Assembly (NCBI GenBank): GCA_050950645.1
Contig: JBMNHZ010000017.1
Span: 1-64,000 of the forward strand
DNA: 64,000 nt
Reading direction: 5' to 3'
From: BRH-c25 sp012519325
Lineage (GTDB): Bacteria > Bacillota > Clostridia > Lutisporales > Lutisporaceae
The notes beneath the pieces were generated by a model. That model had not been told where the DNA came from. It saw nothing but the letters and a program-made list of their open reading frames with translations, and did no database searches. How positions within the stretch are numbered: the first letter of the stretch is position 1; each line of letters opens with the position of its first letter. This document shows, in pieces, positions 29,019 through 37,479 of this stretch. The position numbers were made by a program, and so were the translations under genes.

Positions 29019-29735
29019 GGCTATAAGCCTCTGTTACCGGCCAGCGCCTAAAGACGCTGGCTTTCACATTGTTCAAGCCACTATGCCGTTGCCACTTTTG
29101 CCGTCCCTGAAGGGACAAACGTATTACTTGCTACCCCTTGAAGGGGTCTTCATATTCTTTCACACTTAATTTGTCCACCATTATGTCGTGGTTTTCTTGC
29201 TCCTGTATATATTTCCTTATTGTTGCTTCATTTAACCCTACTGTGCTCACATAGTATCCTTCTGCCCAAAAGTGTCTGTTCCCATATTTGTACTTTAAGT
29301 TTGCATGCTTATCAAATATCATCAATGCACTTTTCCCTTTTAAGTATCCCATGAAGCTCGATACGCTTATTTTGGGTGGTATACTCACGAGCATATGTAT
29401 ATGATCCACCATAAGATGCCCTTCGATTATTTCTACCCCCTTATAATTGCAGAGCTGCTTTAAAATATCTCGTATGCTCTCTTTGTATTGATTAAATATT
29501 GCTTTTCGTCTATACTTTGGGGTGAACACGATATGATATTTACACATCCATTTTGTGTGGGCTAAGCTGTTTTCTTTGTTAGCTATTTTAATCACCTTTC
29601 CTTTCGTATAGTAGTAGCCTGAACAACTCTATTATACTGGAATGGTGATTTTTTTGTATAACACCTGTCGCGCACCCGCATAGCGGGTGGTTCTTTGTTT
29701 CGCTGCTACGCTAGCTCAACAGGCTAAAGCCCATA
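28985..29735 (-). mobile_element. IS200-type insertion sequence
   Basis: The element contains only tnpA. Its ends carry subterminal palindromes: ACTACCCGT-AAA-ACGGGTAGT at 28989-29009, and ACCCGC-ATA-GCGGGT at 29674-29688. Further stems lie at about 29041-29061 and 29103-29145. Such single-strand hairpins are what TnpA recognises. Exact ends are estimated. Confidence 0.7.
29131..29595 (-). CDS. tnpA: IS200/IS605-family transposase TnpA
   Basis: This 154-residue Y1 transposase has the full family length. The HUH-type motif is DHIHMLV (H65, H67) and the catalytic Tyr is Y129 in IRKYIQEQ. It opens with the common MCKYHIVFTPKYRRK. It moves single-stranded DNA by cutting at the hairpin ends. No TnpB or other cargo is present. 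The frame is intact, so the element may be active; the upstream hairpins may also limit its expression. Confidence 0.92.
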   Translation of the reverse strand: MIKIANKENSLAHTKWMCKYHIVFTPKYRRKAIFNQYKESIRDILKQLCNYKGVEIIEGHLMVDHIHMLVSIPPKISVSSFMGYLKGKSALMIFDKHANLKYKYGNRHFWAEGYYVSTVGLNEATIRKYIQEQENHDIMVDKLSVKEYEDPFKG

Positions 29736-29744
29736 AAATAAAGT

Positions 29745-29785
29745 AAGGCACCCTACGTTCTAATTTTCGCAGGGTGCCTTGCTCG
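29745..29785. terminator. Strong hairpin terminator
   Basis: AAGGCACCCT pairs with AGGGTGCCTT across a 16-base loop, and GCTCGTTTTT follows. It lies between the IS200 end and the recombinase remnant and can work in either direction. Confidence 0.65.
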
Positions 29786-29794
29786 TTTTTGATC

Positions 29795-29975
29795 TTATTC
29801 ATTCACAGCCACCATCAATAAGAACTTGAATTCTATAGTGAATTTTTCCTCATGGATAGTGACTTTTTTAATCAGCTGCCTGAGTTGCCCGTCATATTCA
29901 GTAATAGCAGTGGACTGTTTCTGCAGGAATGTGTGCTTATATCGGCTATATGTTTTCGTAATTCATCATCGGTTT
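29795..29975 (-). pseudogene. C-terminal remnant of a large serine recombinase
   Basis: On the minus strand the peptide TFLQKQSTAITEYDGQLRQL, then IKKVTIHEEKFTIEF, ends at a TAA at 29795. This resembles the extreme C-terminus of Tn4451/TnpX-type serine recombinases (..YDe.lvR.lIekVtVy.d.f.veFksG). A frame change occurs at about 29950, and the catalytic and zinc domains are missing. It indicates a former integrative element. Confidence 0.55.
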
Positions 29976-30529
29976 TTGTTAAAAAACTGCTAAGACTAAG
30001 ACCTTCAGTGCTCTAAGGGTTTTATTGTTGTCAGCTTTTATCTTTTTTAAATCAAGTATCAAAACCAAAGGTTGCCATGCTATAAACATCACAGATATTT
30101 TATAAAAAATTAATGTTAAGTGTCGTAATTTTTGAAAATATACCCCGACACCAAGGGGCTGCCAGGCTCAATGGTCATCAGAATCACAGCAACAAGGCAC
30201 CCAGTGTGTGGGAACATATCAAACTACCAATTATCCATAATATCATTAACTAGAAAAAATGAGATATTAATTGTCTACTAGATTTAAAGTAATATTGAGT
30301 TTTTCTTGATAACTAATTATGAAAATTGCTATATATTGAATTTCTATAGTCTAAAACTATTGATATTTAAAGCTCTACAACATATTATTTTCCACCCCAA
30401 CCTTACCCCTACGGCAAAAATATACAATAGATTTATTAGCATATAATAAATTGTCTCACTCCCGGAATCGTTGAAAAATGGACATTTTATAATTAGGTAG
30501 ACAAGCTATTATAACTGGAATATAACTCT
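29976..30529. other. AT-rich intergenic stretch, no gene seen
   Basis: I find no supported coding region, RNA gene or clear promoter here. It contains the repeat copy at 30388-30408 described separately. Confidence 0.4.
30388..30408 (+). repeat. Short direct repeat flanking the 163-residue gene (left)
   Basis: TTTCCACCCCAACCTTACCC here matches TTTCCACTCCAACCTTACCC at 31179-31198 with one change. The pair brackets the 30615-31106 gene and may mark an insertion. Confidence 0.55.
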
Positions 30530-30569
30530 GGATCAGTTTGTCGAGGTTCAAATCCTTGACCGGGAGCCA
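30530..30569 (+). tRNA. 3' fragment of a tRNA gene (non-functional)
   Basis: The T-arm CGAGG-TTCAAAT-CCTTG (30542-30558) is followed by ACCGGGAG and CCA, as in a tRNA 3' end. No matching 5' acceptor strand, D-arm or anticodon arm is found upstream. It looks like a remnant left by integration or excision at a tRNA 3' end. The amino acid cannot be assigned. Confidence 0.5.
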
Positions 30570-30577
30570 TATGATTA

Positions 30578-30612
30578 CAATACCTGCAAGGTTTTAGACT
30601 TTGCGGGTTTTT
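30578..30612 (+). terminator. Terminator hairpin, repeat copy 1
   Basis: CCTGCAAG...CTTTGCGGG is followed by TTTTTTG. Twenty-seven bases (30578-30604) are identical to 33033-33059. It follows the tRNA fragment, as a normal tRNA terminator would. Confidence 0.65.
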
Positions 30613-30614
30613 TG

Positions 30615-31106
30615 TTATACTTCAAATATGTTTTTTAAAACAGCTTCCAGACTTTCACCGGATATAACCAATCCATTTTCAGTATTTTTTAAGCCGAAAA
30701 AGTCTACTGTCAGTTTATTATCAGTTTTTTCAATACCTTTACTTAAACCTGGTATAACCACTACTTCAACATCTTCTTTTGCTTTTTCTGCAATATTGTT
30801 AAGGTTCAGCTTTTTTATAGCATTTATGGTAGGCTGAACTTCATCTATATATTCCATTATCATAAGGCTATTGGAATAATACTTTCTTTCAGGTTTGTTT
30901 CCTGAGAATGGTTCTTTGTTGTTTAATGCGCTCAATACTCTTCTGAGAGATTCGTTGTTAAAATCCTCATTATATATGTATGAGAATTCCTGCATGGAAC
31001 AGAGATCATTCAGGAAGCTTTCACTGACTTTTTCCTTGGACATCAGTGAATTCCAAAAGAAGACCATGATTTCAAGTCCGTTCAAGTTGATTTTTATGTT
31101 TGCCAT
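30615..31106 (-). CDS. Hypothetical protein, 163 residues
   Basis: The reading frame starts MANIKINLNGLEIMVFFWNS after a good ribosome site (AGAGGTG on the minus strand) and ends at the terminator of the tRNA remnant. It is soluble and mixed alpha/beta, with no signal peptide. The first half resembles the N-terminal part of DUF5700-type putative zinc proteases, but the HExxH region is absent, so it may be a truncated member or an unrelated protein. It is bracketed by short direct repeats and lies beside an ISLre2 transposase. Confidence 0.5.
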   Translation of the reverse strand: MANIKINLNGLEIMVFFWNSLMSKEKVSESFLNDLCSMQEFSYIYNEDFNNESLRRVLSALNNKEPFSGNKPERKYYSNSLMIMEYIDEVQPTINAIKKLNLNNIAEKAKEDVEVVVIPGLSKGIEKTDNKLTVDFFGLKNTENGLVISGESLEAVLKNIFEV

Positions 31107-31178
31107 ATCAACACCTCTGTTTATATTTGTTCTTCCTTTATAGAAGACTTATATTATTATAACTCAAAACTCCATTGC

Positions 31179-31198
31179 TTTCCACTCCAACCTTACCC
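31179..31198 (+). repeat. Short direct repeat flanking the 163-residue gene (right)
   Basis: Partner of 30388-30408. A shorter version, CTTACCCGT, appears again at 33024-33032 on the far side of the ISLre2 gene. Confidence 0.5.
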
Positions 31199-31295
31199 GT
31201 GTTACTGTCAAGTAAATGTTGGCAACTTTCCTTCATACAAATTTTTTGTAAATGTATTTGTAAATTTGATCGCATTTATTCCACGTTCCTATTGA

Positions 31296-31400
31296 CATGG
31301 GGACCCCTGTACCCTCTGGACTCCTGTTTTTAGGCGGAATTAGCCTATATTTTATGCGTCTTTCCGCCGCCAAGATTTTACCAGAGGGTACCACCCCATG
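31296..31400. repeat. Nested inverted repeat / structured element
   Basis: The outer arms CATGGGG..GTACCCTCTGG (31296-31319) and CCAGAGGGTAC..CCCCATG (31381-31400) pair with an internal loop. Inside them GGCGGAA (31333-31339) pairs with TTCCGCC (31362-31368). It lies just past the end of the minus-strand transposase, in a 330-base gap without genes. It may be a miniature element, part of the ISLre2 end, or a structured RNA. Confidence 0.6.
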
Positions 31401-31440
31401 TAAATAGGCTTTCGCGGCATAAACGCTATGTTTAGTTATA

Positions 31441-32904
31441 TTACCTATAGACTAAATCGGTGAAATTTCTCATGTCAAACATGCTGCGTATTGCTTTCCT
31501 CCCATTGGTAACTGGATAATTCGTAAATGGTCTTTGCCCCTTGTGTATATTCCCGTCTTTACCTTTCCCGTCTTTTTTAGGAGCTTTCGATGCACTTAGT
31601 ATCTGAATTATCTCCGCAGTTTTTTCTTCCGGTAATACAATCTTTGAAAACCTTTCAACAACCTCATTTAATCGTTTACTCGCCTTGGCAGCTAATAACT
31701 TACCTAAATTATTAGCTCCTTCGATACTCCAGCTTGCTTTACGATGTTTCATCCTCTGGGATATTATGTCACATATGTGATGTTCCATAGTCCCGAGATT
31801 GCGGTACTCTATCCCTAAAGGGGGCTTTGGAATATCTAACCCTCTTTCCTGGTAAGGTATTAAGCCGTCTCGGTTTTCTTTAAAATATGAGTATAATCCC
31901 TTAAGCTTCTTTTGCTCTTTTTCGTCTTCTGCATTATTTACTAATCCCGCAATATATGTTAAAGTCTCATTAATTTCGTTGTTATTCAAAAGTTTTAGTA
32001 TGGCTTTTCTTTGTTCCGCATCCCTTACACTTTTCAGTATTGCCTTATTTTTATGGAAAGGATCAAGCTGATAATGTACTGTATCATCTATACCATGCTT
32101 TATCCAGTCAGCTCCGTCACCATTAAGTATCCTCATTTGTATCTCATCGACATTGTATTCCATTGCTATCATTGCTTCTTTTATTCTGTAAAACTCAGAT
32201 ATATCTTCAAAGCCTGCACAGGCTACTTTATTTACCAGTTCGTATCTATTCTTGCTGACTTCTTTCCAGCCTTCATATGCTACGGCTACTTTCATTTCAA
32301 GCTTCTTGCCTGACTTCGGGCGGTCCTTCCCTTGTATATTTATATATACCCCGTCTGCCTCTTCAAAAAGAACCGGAACTTCCTTTTCCCCACACAATTG
32401 ATTCTTCTCTGCTGCTTTAGCCAGTTCGGTTTCACTTTCTTTTACCTTTTGCCCTAAAGCTTGAACCACATTCCATACACCGCCATGGCTGATACTTTGT
32501 CCCGTTAGCTCAGTTATATTATCTGCAGCATTACGGTAAGATGTTATGCTGGCGTTTTCTACTATCTTTTCCGCCAGGTTTGTCGATATCAGCCCTATCG
32601 TATCGAATCCCAAAAGTTCATCCAACAAATATATAAATGATTTTCTGCCTTCATCATCTTTACTTTCATAAATTACACGGGAAAATTCGACTTCTCCCAT
32701 AAGGGTTTTTATTGATGTGTCCCTCCCTCCTCTATGTCTATATTTTGATTTATCTCTTTCTTCTGCAAGCCTCTTATCCATTGCTTCTAAAACACTTTTA
32801 AGAATTTCGCGAGCTATCTGGCATCCATAAGCATAAATTTCCTTTTCTAACCTATTGAATGATAAATCCTTTTCATTTACAATTATATCAATCATACAAA
32901 TCAC
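31441..32904 (-). CDS. ISLre2-family transposase (UPF0236)
   Basis: This 487-residue protein is of full family length. Features include KYRHRGGRDTSIKTLMGEVEF near the N-terminus, YINIQGKDRPK, LNGDGADWIKHG, a QLDPFHKNKAI motif and a C-terminal MEHHICDIISQRMKHRKASW. These are characteristic of ISLre2 (UPF0236) transposases with acidic catalytic residues. The minus-strand ribosome site AGGAGTG lies just before the start. The sequences beyond both gene ends share ATTTGTATGA-GGAA and TTGCCAA pieces (about 31210-31240 and 32943-33005) in inverted orientation. These probably represent the element's terminal repeats. Confidence 0.88.
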   Translation of the reverse strand: MICMIDIIVNEKDLSFNRLEKEIYAYGCQIAREILKSVLEAMDKRLAEERDKSKYRHRGGRDTSIKTLMGEVEFSRVIYESKDDEGRKSFIYLLDELLGFDTIGLISTNLAEKIVENASITSYRNAADNITELTGQSISHGGVWNVVQALGQKVKESETELAKAAEKNQLCGEKEVPVLFEEADGVYINIQGKDRPKSGKKLEMKVAVAYEGWKEVSKNRYELVNKVACAGFEDISEFYRIKEAMIAMEYNVDEIQMRILNGDGADWIKHGIDDTVHYQLDPFHKNKAILKSVRDAEQRKAILKLLNNNEINETLTYIAGLVNNAEDEKEQKKLKGLYSYFKENRDGLIPYQERGLDIPKPPLGIEYRNLGTMEHHICDIISQRMKHRKASWSIEGANNLGKLLAAKASKRLNEVVERFSKIVLPEEKTAEIIQILSASKAPKKDGKGKDGNIHKGQRPFTNYPVTNGRKAIRSMFDMRNFTDLVYR

Positions 32905-33032
32905 TCCTGTCTATGTTTTCTTAGCAATTACATTTTACAGTTTGATTTGTATGATGGGAAGGGGTTTTTGCCTCTTCCTTTTATTTTTGCCAATTATTTT
33001 GCCAATGAAAATTATACTCTAAGCTTACCCGT

Positions 33033-33067
33033 CAATACCTGCAAGGTTTTAGACTTTGCAGGTTTTT
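33033..33067 (+). terminator. Terminator hairpin, repeat copy 2
   Basis: CCTGCAAG...CTTTGCAGG is followed by TTTTTTT. It is nearly identical to 30578-30612. Here the stem is perfect, so this copy looks like the original. The two copies bracket the 163-residue gene and the ISLre2 element. Confidence 0.75.
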
Positions 33068-33156
33068 TTATGAAAATATATAGAATTCTGTTATAATAAA
33101 TACATGTTAATGGTTTAGTCATAGGATAGCAATGAAGCATAAAGAGGTGATATATT

Positions 33157-33948
33157 GTGGCTAAAATAAAGACTGACATTAGAAATGCAGTTCGCAGAAG
33201 CTATGGCAGCATTGCCTCCGGAAGAGCAGAAGATGGGGGCTGCTGCGGCAGTAGCATTAGTGTTAAGAATTCTGCAAAAGATATATCAAGAGGAATTGGA
33301 TATTCTGAAGAAGAAATGCAAGAAGTTCCGGAAGGTGCCAACATGGGGCTGGGCTGCGGAAATCCTCAGCTAATCGCAGAGATAAAAGAAGGCGAAACAG
33401 TAATTGATCTTGGAAGCGGCGGAGGAATAGATTGTTTCCTTGCATCAAGGAAGGTAGGCCCCAAAGGGTATGTAATCGGGGTGGATATGACTCCTGAGAT
33501 GTTGAGTAAATCAAGGATTTTAGCAAGGAAGCACAGATATTTCAATGTAGATTTCAGACTGGGAGAAATTGAGAATCTTCCGGTAGCTGATAATACGGCG
33601 GACGTGATTATCTCAAATTGTGTTATTAACTTATCACCAAAAAAGCAGAGGGTATATGATGAAGCGTACAGGGTGTTGAAAAAAGGCGGCAGATTAGCAA
33701 TTTCTGATGTGGTTTTGGTCAAAGAACTCACAAAAGAAATGAAGCAGGATAAAAAGCTTTACTGCGGGTGAGTCGCCGGTGCTTCTTCAGTTGAAGAACT
33801 TAAGGCATATTTAGAGAAAGCCGGATTCAGCCATATTAGTATTGATACTAAAGAGGTGTCCAAGGAATATGCCGCAAAATGGTCGCACAACTTAAAAGTC
33901 GGAGAGTATATTATGTCCGCATCGATTAAGGCGGTTAAGGTTACATGA
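33157..33948 (+). CDS. arsM: ArsM-like arsenite methyltransferase with in-frame UGA (candidate selenoprotein)
   Basis: A GTG start after AAAGAGGTGA gives MAKIKTDIRNAVRRSYGS, then GGCCGSS, LGCGNP (C67), the SAM motif VIDLGSGGG (83-90) and ISNCVINL (C155). At codon 205 a TGA (33769-33771) falls in YCG-x-VAGAS, where family members carry Cys. The frame then continues without a stop for 58 residues (VEELKAYLEKAGF, KVGEYIMSASIKA) to TGA 33946-33948. This gives 263 residues, the normal ArsM length. Seventeen bases after the UGA, TTCTTC-AGTT-GAAGAA forms a SECIS-like stem with G in the loop. C67, C155 and position 205 are presumed arsenic ligands. If UGA is not decoded, the product is a 204-residue truncation. 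Confidence 0.75.
33783..33798 (+). promoter_or_regulatory. Candidate bacterial SECIS stem-loop
   Basis: TTCTTC-AGTT-GAAGAA lies 17 bases from the UGA to the apical loop. The loop has G in its second position, as bacterial SelB-binding loops require. The outer flanks (GCCGG and TTAAGGC) could lengthen the stem imperfectly. Confidence 0.55.
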
Positions 33949-33973
33949 ATTAAGCATTCAAGGAGGTATTGAA

Positions 33974-35155
33974 ATGCCTGAATTAAGCAACAGGGTAAAT
34001 ATATTTACCGATTCTGTCATAAGACGTATGACCAGGATTTCCGAGGCCTACGGGGCAATAAACCTTTCACAGGGGTTTCCTGATTTTGACCCCCCCAAGG
34101 AGATTTTAGATGCATTGGCTTATGCATCATATAACGGCCCCCATCAATATACATTTACATACGGTTCTTACAATCTTAGAAGCGCTTTGGCAAAAAAACA
34201 CGGAAAAGCTATTAACCGAACCATTGATCCCGACATGGAGGTGTTGGTCACCTGCGGCGGCACGGAAGCAATGATGAGTGCTATGATGACAATCTGCAAT
34301 CCGGGGGATAATGTTATTATATTCAGCCCCTATTATGAAAATTACAGGGCGGACACGATTCTGTCCGGTGCAAACCCGATAATAGTTCCCTTGAATCCTC
34401 CGGATTATAGTTTCGACAAACAGGTTTTGGAAGATGCTTTCCGGGATAATGTGAAAGCAATCATTGTATGCAATCCGTCCAATCCAACGGGTAAGGTGTT
34501 TACATCAGAAGAACTGGAGTTTATAGGGCATTTGGCATTGAGGTATGATGCTTATGTAATTACCGATGAAGTCTATGAGCATATTATATACGAACCTTTT
34601 CATCATGTTCATATGGCAGGCCTTCCTGATATGTACGATCATACGATAACCTGCAGCTCCTTGTCCAAAACCTATTCTATTACAGGCTGGCGACTCGGAT
34701 ATCTGATTGGGCCGGAAAAGGTAATTGAAAGCGCTAAAAAAGTCCATGATTTTCTGACGATATGTGCTCCGGCTCCGCTGCAAGAGGCTGCATGCGTCGG
34801 TGTCAGCTTTGACGAGTCATACTATAAAGATCTTCAAAGGAAATATACCGAAAAGCGAAATTATTTCTGCAGGCGCCTGGATGAAATAGGCTTGCAGCAC
34901 AATACGCCTCAGGGCACTTATTTTGTTATGATGGATATTTCAGAATTCTTATCAATGGATAAGTTTAAGGGATGGACTGACATGCAATTCTGTGAATGGA
35001 TGATTATGGAGATCGGTGTTGCTGCGGTGCCGGGTTCAAGCTTTTTTATGGAACCTGTTAATAATTTGATAAGGCTACATTTTGCAAGAAGCATGGATAC
35101 TTTGGACGAAGTGTTGAACCGTCTTGAAAAATTAGGCCGGTATCTGCACAGATAG
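33974..35155 (+). CDS. PLP-dependent aminotransferase, class I/II
   Basis: This 393-residue fold-type I enzyme has INLSQGFPDFDPP near the N-terminus, NPSNPTGKV, DEVYEHI and the Schiff-base Lys K232 in SLSKTYSITGWRLG. The final Arg for substrate carboxylate is in LIRLHFARS. It transfers amino groups between an amino acid (aspartate, kynurenine or aromatic type) and a 2-oxo acid; exact specificity is not visible. AAGGAGG lies before ATG 33974. It precedes the fumarase-type genes on the same strand with a 35-base gap, so it may link aspartate and C4-acid metabolism. Confidence 0.85.
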   Translation: MPELSNRVNIFTDSVIRRMTRISEAYGAINLSQGFPDFDPPKEILDALAYASYNGPHQYTFTYGSYNLRSALAKKHGKAINRTIDPDMEVLVTCGGTEAMMSAMMTICNPGDNVIIFSPYYENYRADTILSGANPIIVPLNPPDYSFDKQVLEDAFRDNVKAIIVCNPSNPTGKVFTSEELEFIGHLALRYDAYVITDEVYEHIIYEPFHHVHMAGLPDMYDHTITCSSLSKTYSITGWRLGYLIGPEKVIESAKKVHDFLTICAPAPLQEAACVGVSFDESYYKDLQRKYTEKRNYFCRRLDEIGLQHNTPQGTYFVMMDISEFLSMDKFKGWTDMQFCEWMIMEIGVAAVPGSSFFMEPVNNLIRLHFARSMDTLDEVLNRLEKLGRYLHR

Positions 35156-35190
35156 AAAAAATATATGTGGTATGCAGGAAGGAAAACCGG

Positions 35191-36036
35191 ATGAGAGAAC
35201 TTAATGTTGATGTAATCACCAATACTGTTGAAAAGTTATGCATCGAATCAAATTATTTTCTTCCTCAGGATGCAAAAAAGGCACTTGAAGAGGCTGTTAT
35301 GAAGGAAGAATCTCCAATTGGAAAGGATGCGCTGCTTAATATTCTTAAGAATCAGGAGATAGCCGGAAGGAACCGGGTACCTATTTGCCAGGATACAGGT
35401 TTGGCGGTCTTTTTTATTGAACTTGGTCAGGACTTGAGACTGGTGGGAGGAGACTTTAATGAAGCAATTAATGAAGGTGTAAGGCGAGGTTATAAAAAAG
35501 GGTATTTGAGAAAATCCGTGGTTGATGATCCGATTTTTTTAAGGAAGAATACCGGTGACAATACTCCGGCAATTATTCACACGACCATTGTAAAGGGAGA
35601 CAAGTTAAAAATCACAATAGCACCCAAGGGGGGAGGAAGCGAAAACATGAGTGCGCTGCGCATGCTCACACCTTCCGAAGGGGTCAAGGGCATCAAGGAA
35701 TTTATAGTAGAAACGGTGGATCGGGCTGGGTCAAACCCATGCCCTCCGGTAATTGTAGGTGTGGGTATAGGCGGTACTGTTGAAATGACTGCACTGATTG
35801 CTAAAAAGGCATTACTGCGTACTTTAGGAGAACATAATTCCAATCCCGAGGTTGCCAAGCTGGAAAATGAGCTGCTTGAGGAAATAAACAATCTCGGCAT
35901 AGGCCCCCAGGGGTTTGGGGGAAGGATTACAGCCCTTGCAGTAAACATTGAGACCTTTCCCGCTCATTTGGCCAGTATGCCTGTTGCAGTAAACATACAG
36001 TGCCATGCGGCAAGGCATATGACTGCTATACTATAA
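35191..36036 (+). CDS. Class I fumarase / L(+)-tartrate dehydratase, alpha subunit
   Basis: 281 residues. Cluster-binding and substrate motifs are PICQDTGLAVFF, APKGGGSENMSALRML and GSNPCPPVIVGVGIGG. This [4Fe-4S] hydro-lyase interconverts fumarate and malate (or dehydrates tartrate) together with the beta subunit encoded next. ATG 35191 follows GGAAGG; the upstream open frame from 35167 lacks a ribosome site. Anaerobic fermenters commonly use this two-subunit form in C4-dicarboxylate interconversion. Fumarase and tartrate dehydratase cannot be separated by eye. Confidence 0.88.
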   Translation: MRELNVDVITNTVEKLCIESNYFLPQDAKKALEEAVMKEESPIGKDALLNILKNQEIAGRNRVPICQDTGLAVFFIELGQDLRLVGGDFNEAINEGVRRGYKKGYLRKSVVDDPIFLRKNTGDNTPAIIHTTIVKGDKLKITIAPKGGGSENMSALRMLTPSEGVKGIKEFIVETVDRAGSNPCPPVIVGVGIGGTVEMTALIAKKALLRTLGEHNSNPEVAKLENELLEEINNLGIGPQGFGGRITALAVNIETFPAHLASMPVAVNIQCHAARHMTAIL

Positions 36037-36059
36037 GAGGAAGCCGGAGGTGTTATAGA

Positions 36060-36608
36060 GTGACTAGAATTATAAACACGCCATTGACAGATGAGGTAAC
36101 ATGCAGCCTGCATGCAGGAGATAGAGCACTAATTAACGGAATCATATATACAGGGCGTGACGCTGCTCATAAAAGATTGGCTGAATTGCTGGAGCGAGGT
36201 GAAAAATTGCCCTTTGAGATTAAAGGACAGATTATTTATTATGTCGGGCCTTGTCCAGCGAAACCCGGTAAGGCAATAGGCTCTGCAGGTCCTACTACCA
36301 GCGGACGTATGGATGCCTATACGCCCGGACTGATGAAAATCGGCCTTAAAGGTATGATTGGAAAGGGAGAGTGCAGTAAAAGCGTAATTGATTCCATAGT
36401 AAGGCATAAAGGAGTATACTTTGCGGCTGCCGGCGGTGCGGGGGCTCTGCTTGCTGAGGCTGTAAAGGAAGCTGAGGTTGTGGCATTTGCAGACCTGGGT
36501 CCTGAGGCAGTATTCAGATTAAAAGTGGAAAAATTTCCGGTTACCGTAATAATAGATACAGAAGGTAAGAATCTGTACGAAATCGGAAGAAGTCAATATC
36601 AAAAATAG
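36060..36608 (+). CDS. Class I fumarase / tartrate dehydratase, beta subunit
   Basis: 182 residues. The signature is KPGKAIGSAGPTTSGRMD, followed by GLKGMIGKGE and FAAAGGAGALLA. It forms the catalytic heterodimer with the alpha subunit. The start is the GTG at 36060, because GGAGG at 36046-36050 is correctly spaced and VTRIINTPL is the usual N-terminus. The open frame begins earlier but that part overlaps the alpha gene. The gap from the alpha stop is 23 bases, consistent with co-transcription. Confidence 0.88.
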   Translation: MTRIINTPLTDEVTCSLHAGDRALINGIIYTGRDAAHKRLAELLERGEKLPFEIKGQIIYYVGPCPAKPGKAIGSAGPTTSGRMDAYTPGLMKIGLKGMIGKGECSKSVIDSIVRHKGVYFAAAGGAGALLAEAVKEAEVVAFADLGPEAVFRLKVEKFPVTVIIDTEGKNLYEIGRSQYQK

Positions 36609-36687
36609 TTTGGAGGCCATGCTGCCTTTCATATAAGTTCGGAACTGGTTTGTTTAAAGGCTGCGGAGTCTTTGAAAACAGCTGAAT

Positions 36688-36720
36688 GCCGATAAATCTA
36701 TAAGATTTATCGGCTTTATA
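36688..36720. terminator. Bidirectional terminator
   Basis: GCCGATAAATCT-ATA-AGATTTATCGGC is a perfect 12-bp stem with TTTATAA after it. It lies between the convergent fumarase and SIMPL genes. Confidence 0.85.
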
Positions 36721-36735
36721 ATGAACGGCAGCTTC

Positions 36736-37479
36736 TTAGTATGTATATACCAGACTTACTGAAGCCCTTATTTCCAATTCGCCTGAGGAAATTTCCGTTG
36801 CCGGTGCTTCTGCAAAAGCAGACACCATATTGCTGTCCGCACGAGAATATAATATTGGAGGATTATAACCTCCGCTGGTTTCATTAATCTGTGCCGGGAG
36901 GCCTATTTTGATTCCAAATTGCTTTGCCAGCAAATCAGCTTTTGCCTTGGCCTTGGAAGTTGCATTTTCCAAAGCCTGAAGATAATATTTATCAGGGTTT
37001 GCTACTGTAAAACGGATATTGGAAACCTTGTTTGCATCATTCATGGCCACTGCGTCAATAACTGTCCCCACCATTGCAATATCTCTTATTGTAATTTCCA
37101 GTGTGTTTATTACCCTATATCCTGTTATGTATGATCTTTTTTCTTTATCTGAATATGTCTGAACAGGATAGATAGTATACTGTGAAGTTTTTATATCCGG
37201 CTCTGCAATATTCAGATCTTTCAGTAGCTGCATAATCTTGCTCATTTTTTCCGCATTTTCCTGCTGTGCCGCTTTTGAGCTTGCGTTTTCTGTTTGAACG
37301 CCTACATTAATATAAGCCGTATCGGGTTTTACTCTGACTGTGCCCTGAGAACTTACTGAAAGCGTTTTCTGCGTCATCCGCGGGTTTTCGGCATTGCCGA
37401 TTATTGAAAAATCCCCCGCAATTGTACTTAAAGCAAATACAAGGGCTAATGCAATTATCAATGTAATCTTTTTATTCAT
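36736..37479 (-). CDS. SIMPL-domain (DUF541) secreted protein
   Basis: 247 residues. A signal peptide (ITLIIALALVFALSTIAG) is followed by the SIMPL/YggE fold: LSVSSQGTVRVKPDTAYI, TSQYTIYPVQTY, TGYRVINTLEITI and a final ELEIRASVSLVYTY. Members are periplasmic or surface proteins of oligomeric beta-alpha structure with poorly defined roles (oxidative stress, signalling). GGAGGTAAA precedes the ATG on the minus strand. No operon partner is apparent. Confidence 0.85.
   Translation of the reverse strand: MNKKITLIIALALVFALSTIAGDFSIIGNAENPRMTQKTLSVSSQGTVRVKPDTAYINVGVQTENASSKAAQQENAEKMSKIMQLLKDLNIAEPDIKTSQYTIYPVQTYSDKEKRSYITGYRVINTLEITIRDIAMVGTVIDAVAMNDANKVSNIRFTVANPDKYYLQALENATSKAKAKADLLAKQFGIKIGLPAQINETSGGYNPPILYSRADSNMVSAFAEAPATEISSGELEIRASVSLVYTY

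Noticed and set aside
30494..30569. Complete functional tRNA gene
   Set aside because: No 5' acceptor strand or anticodon arm matches the 3' end.
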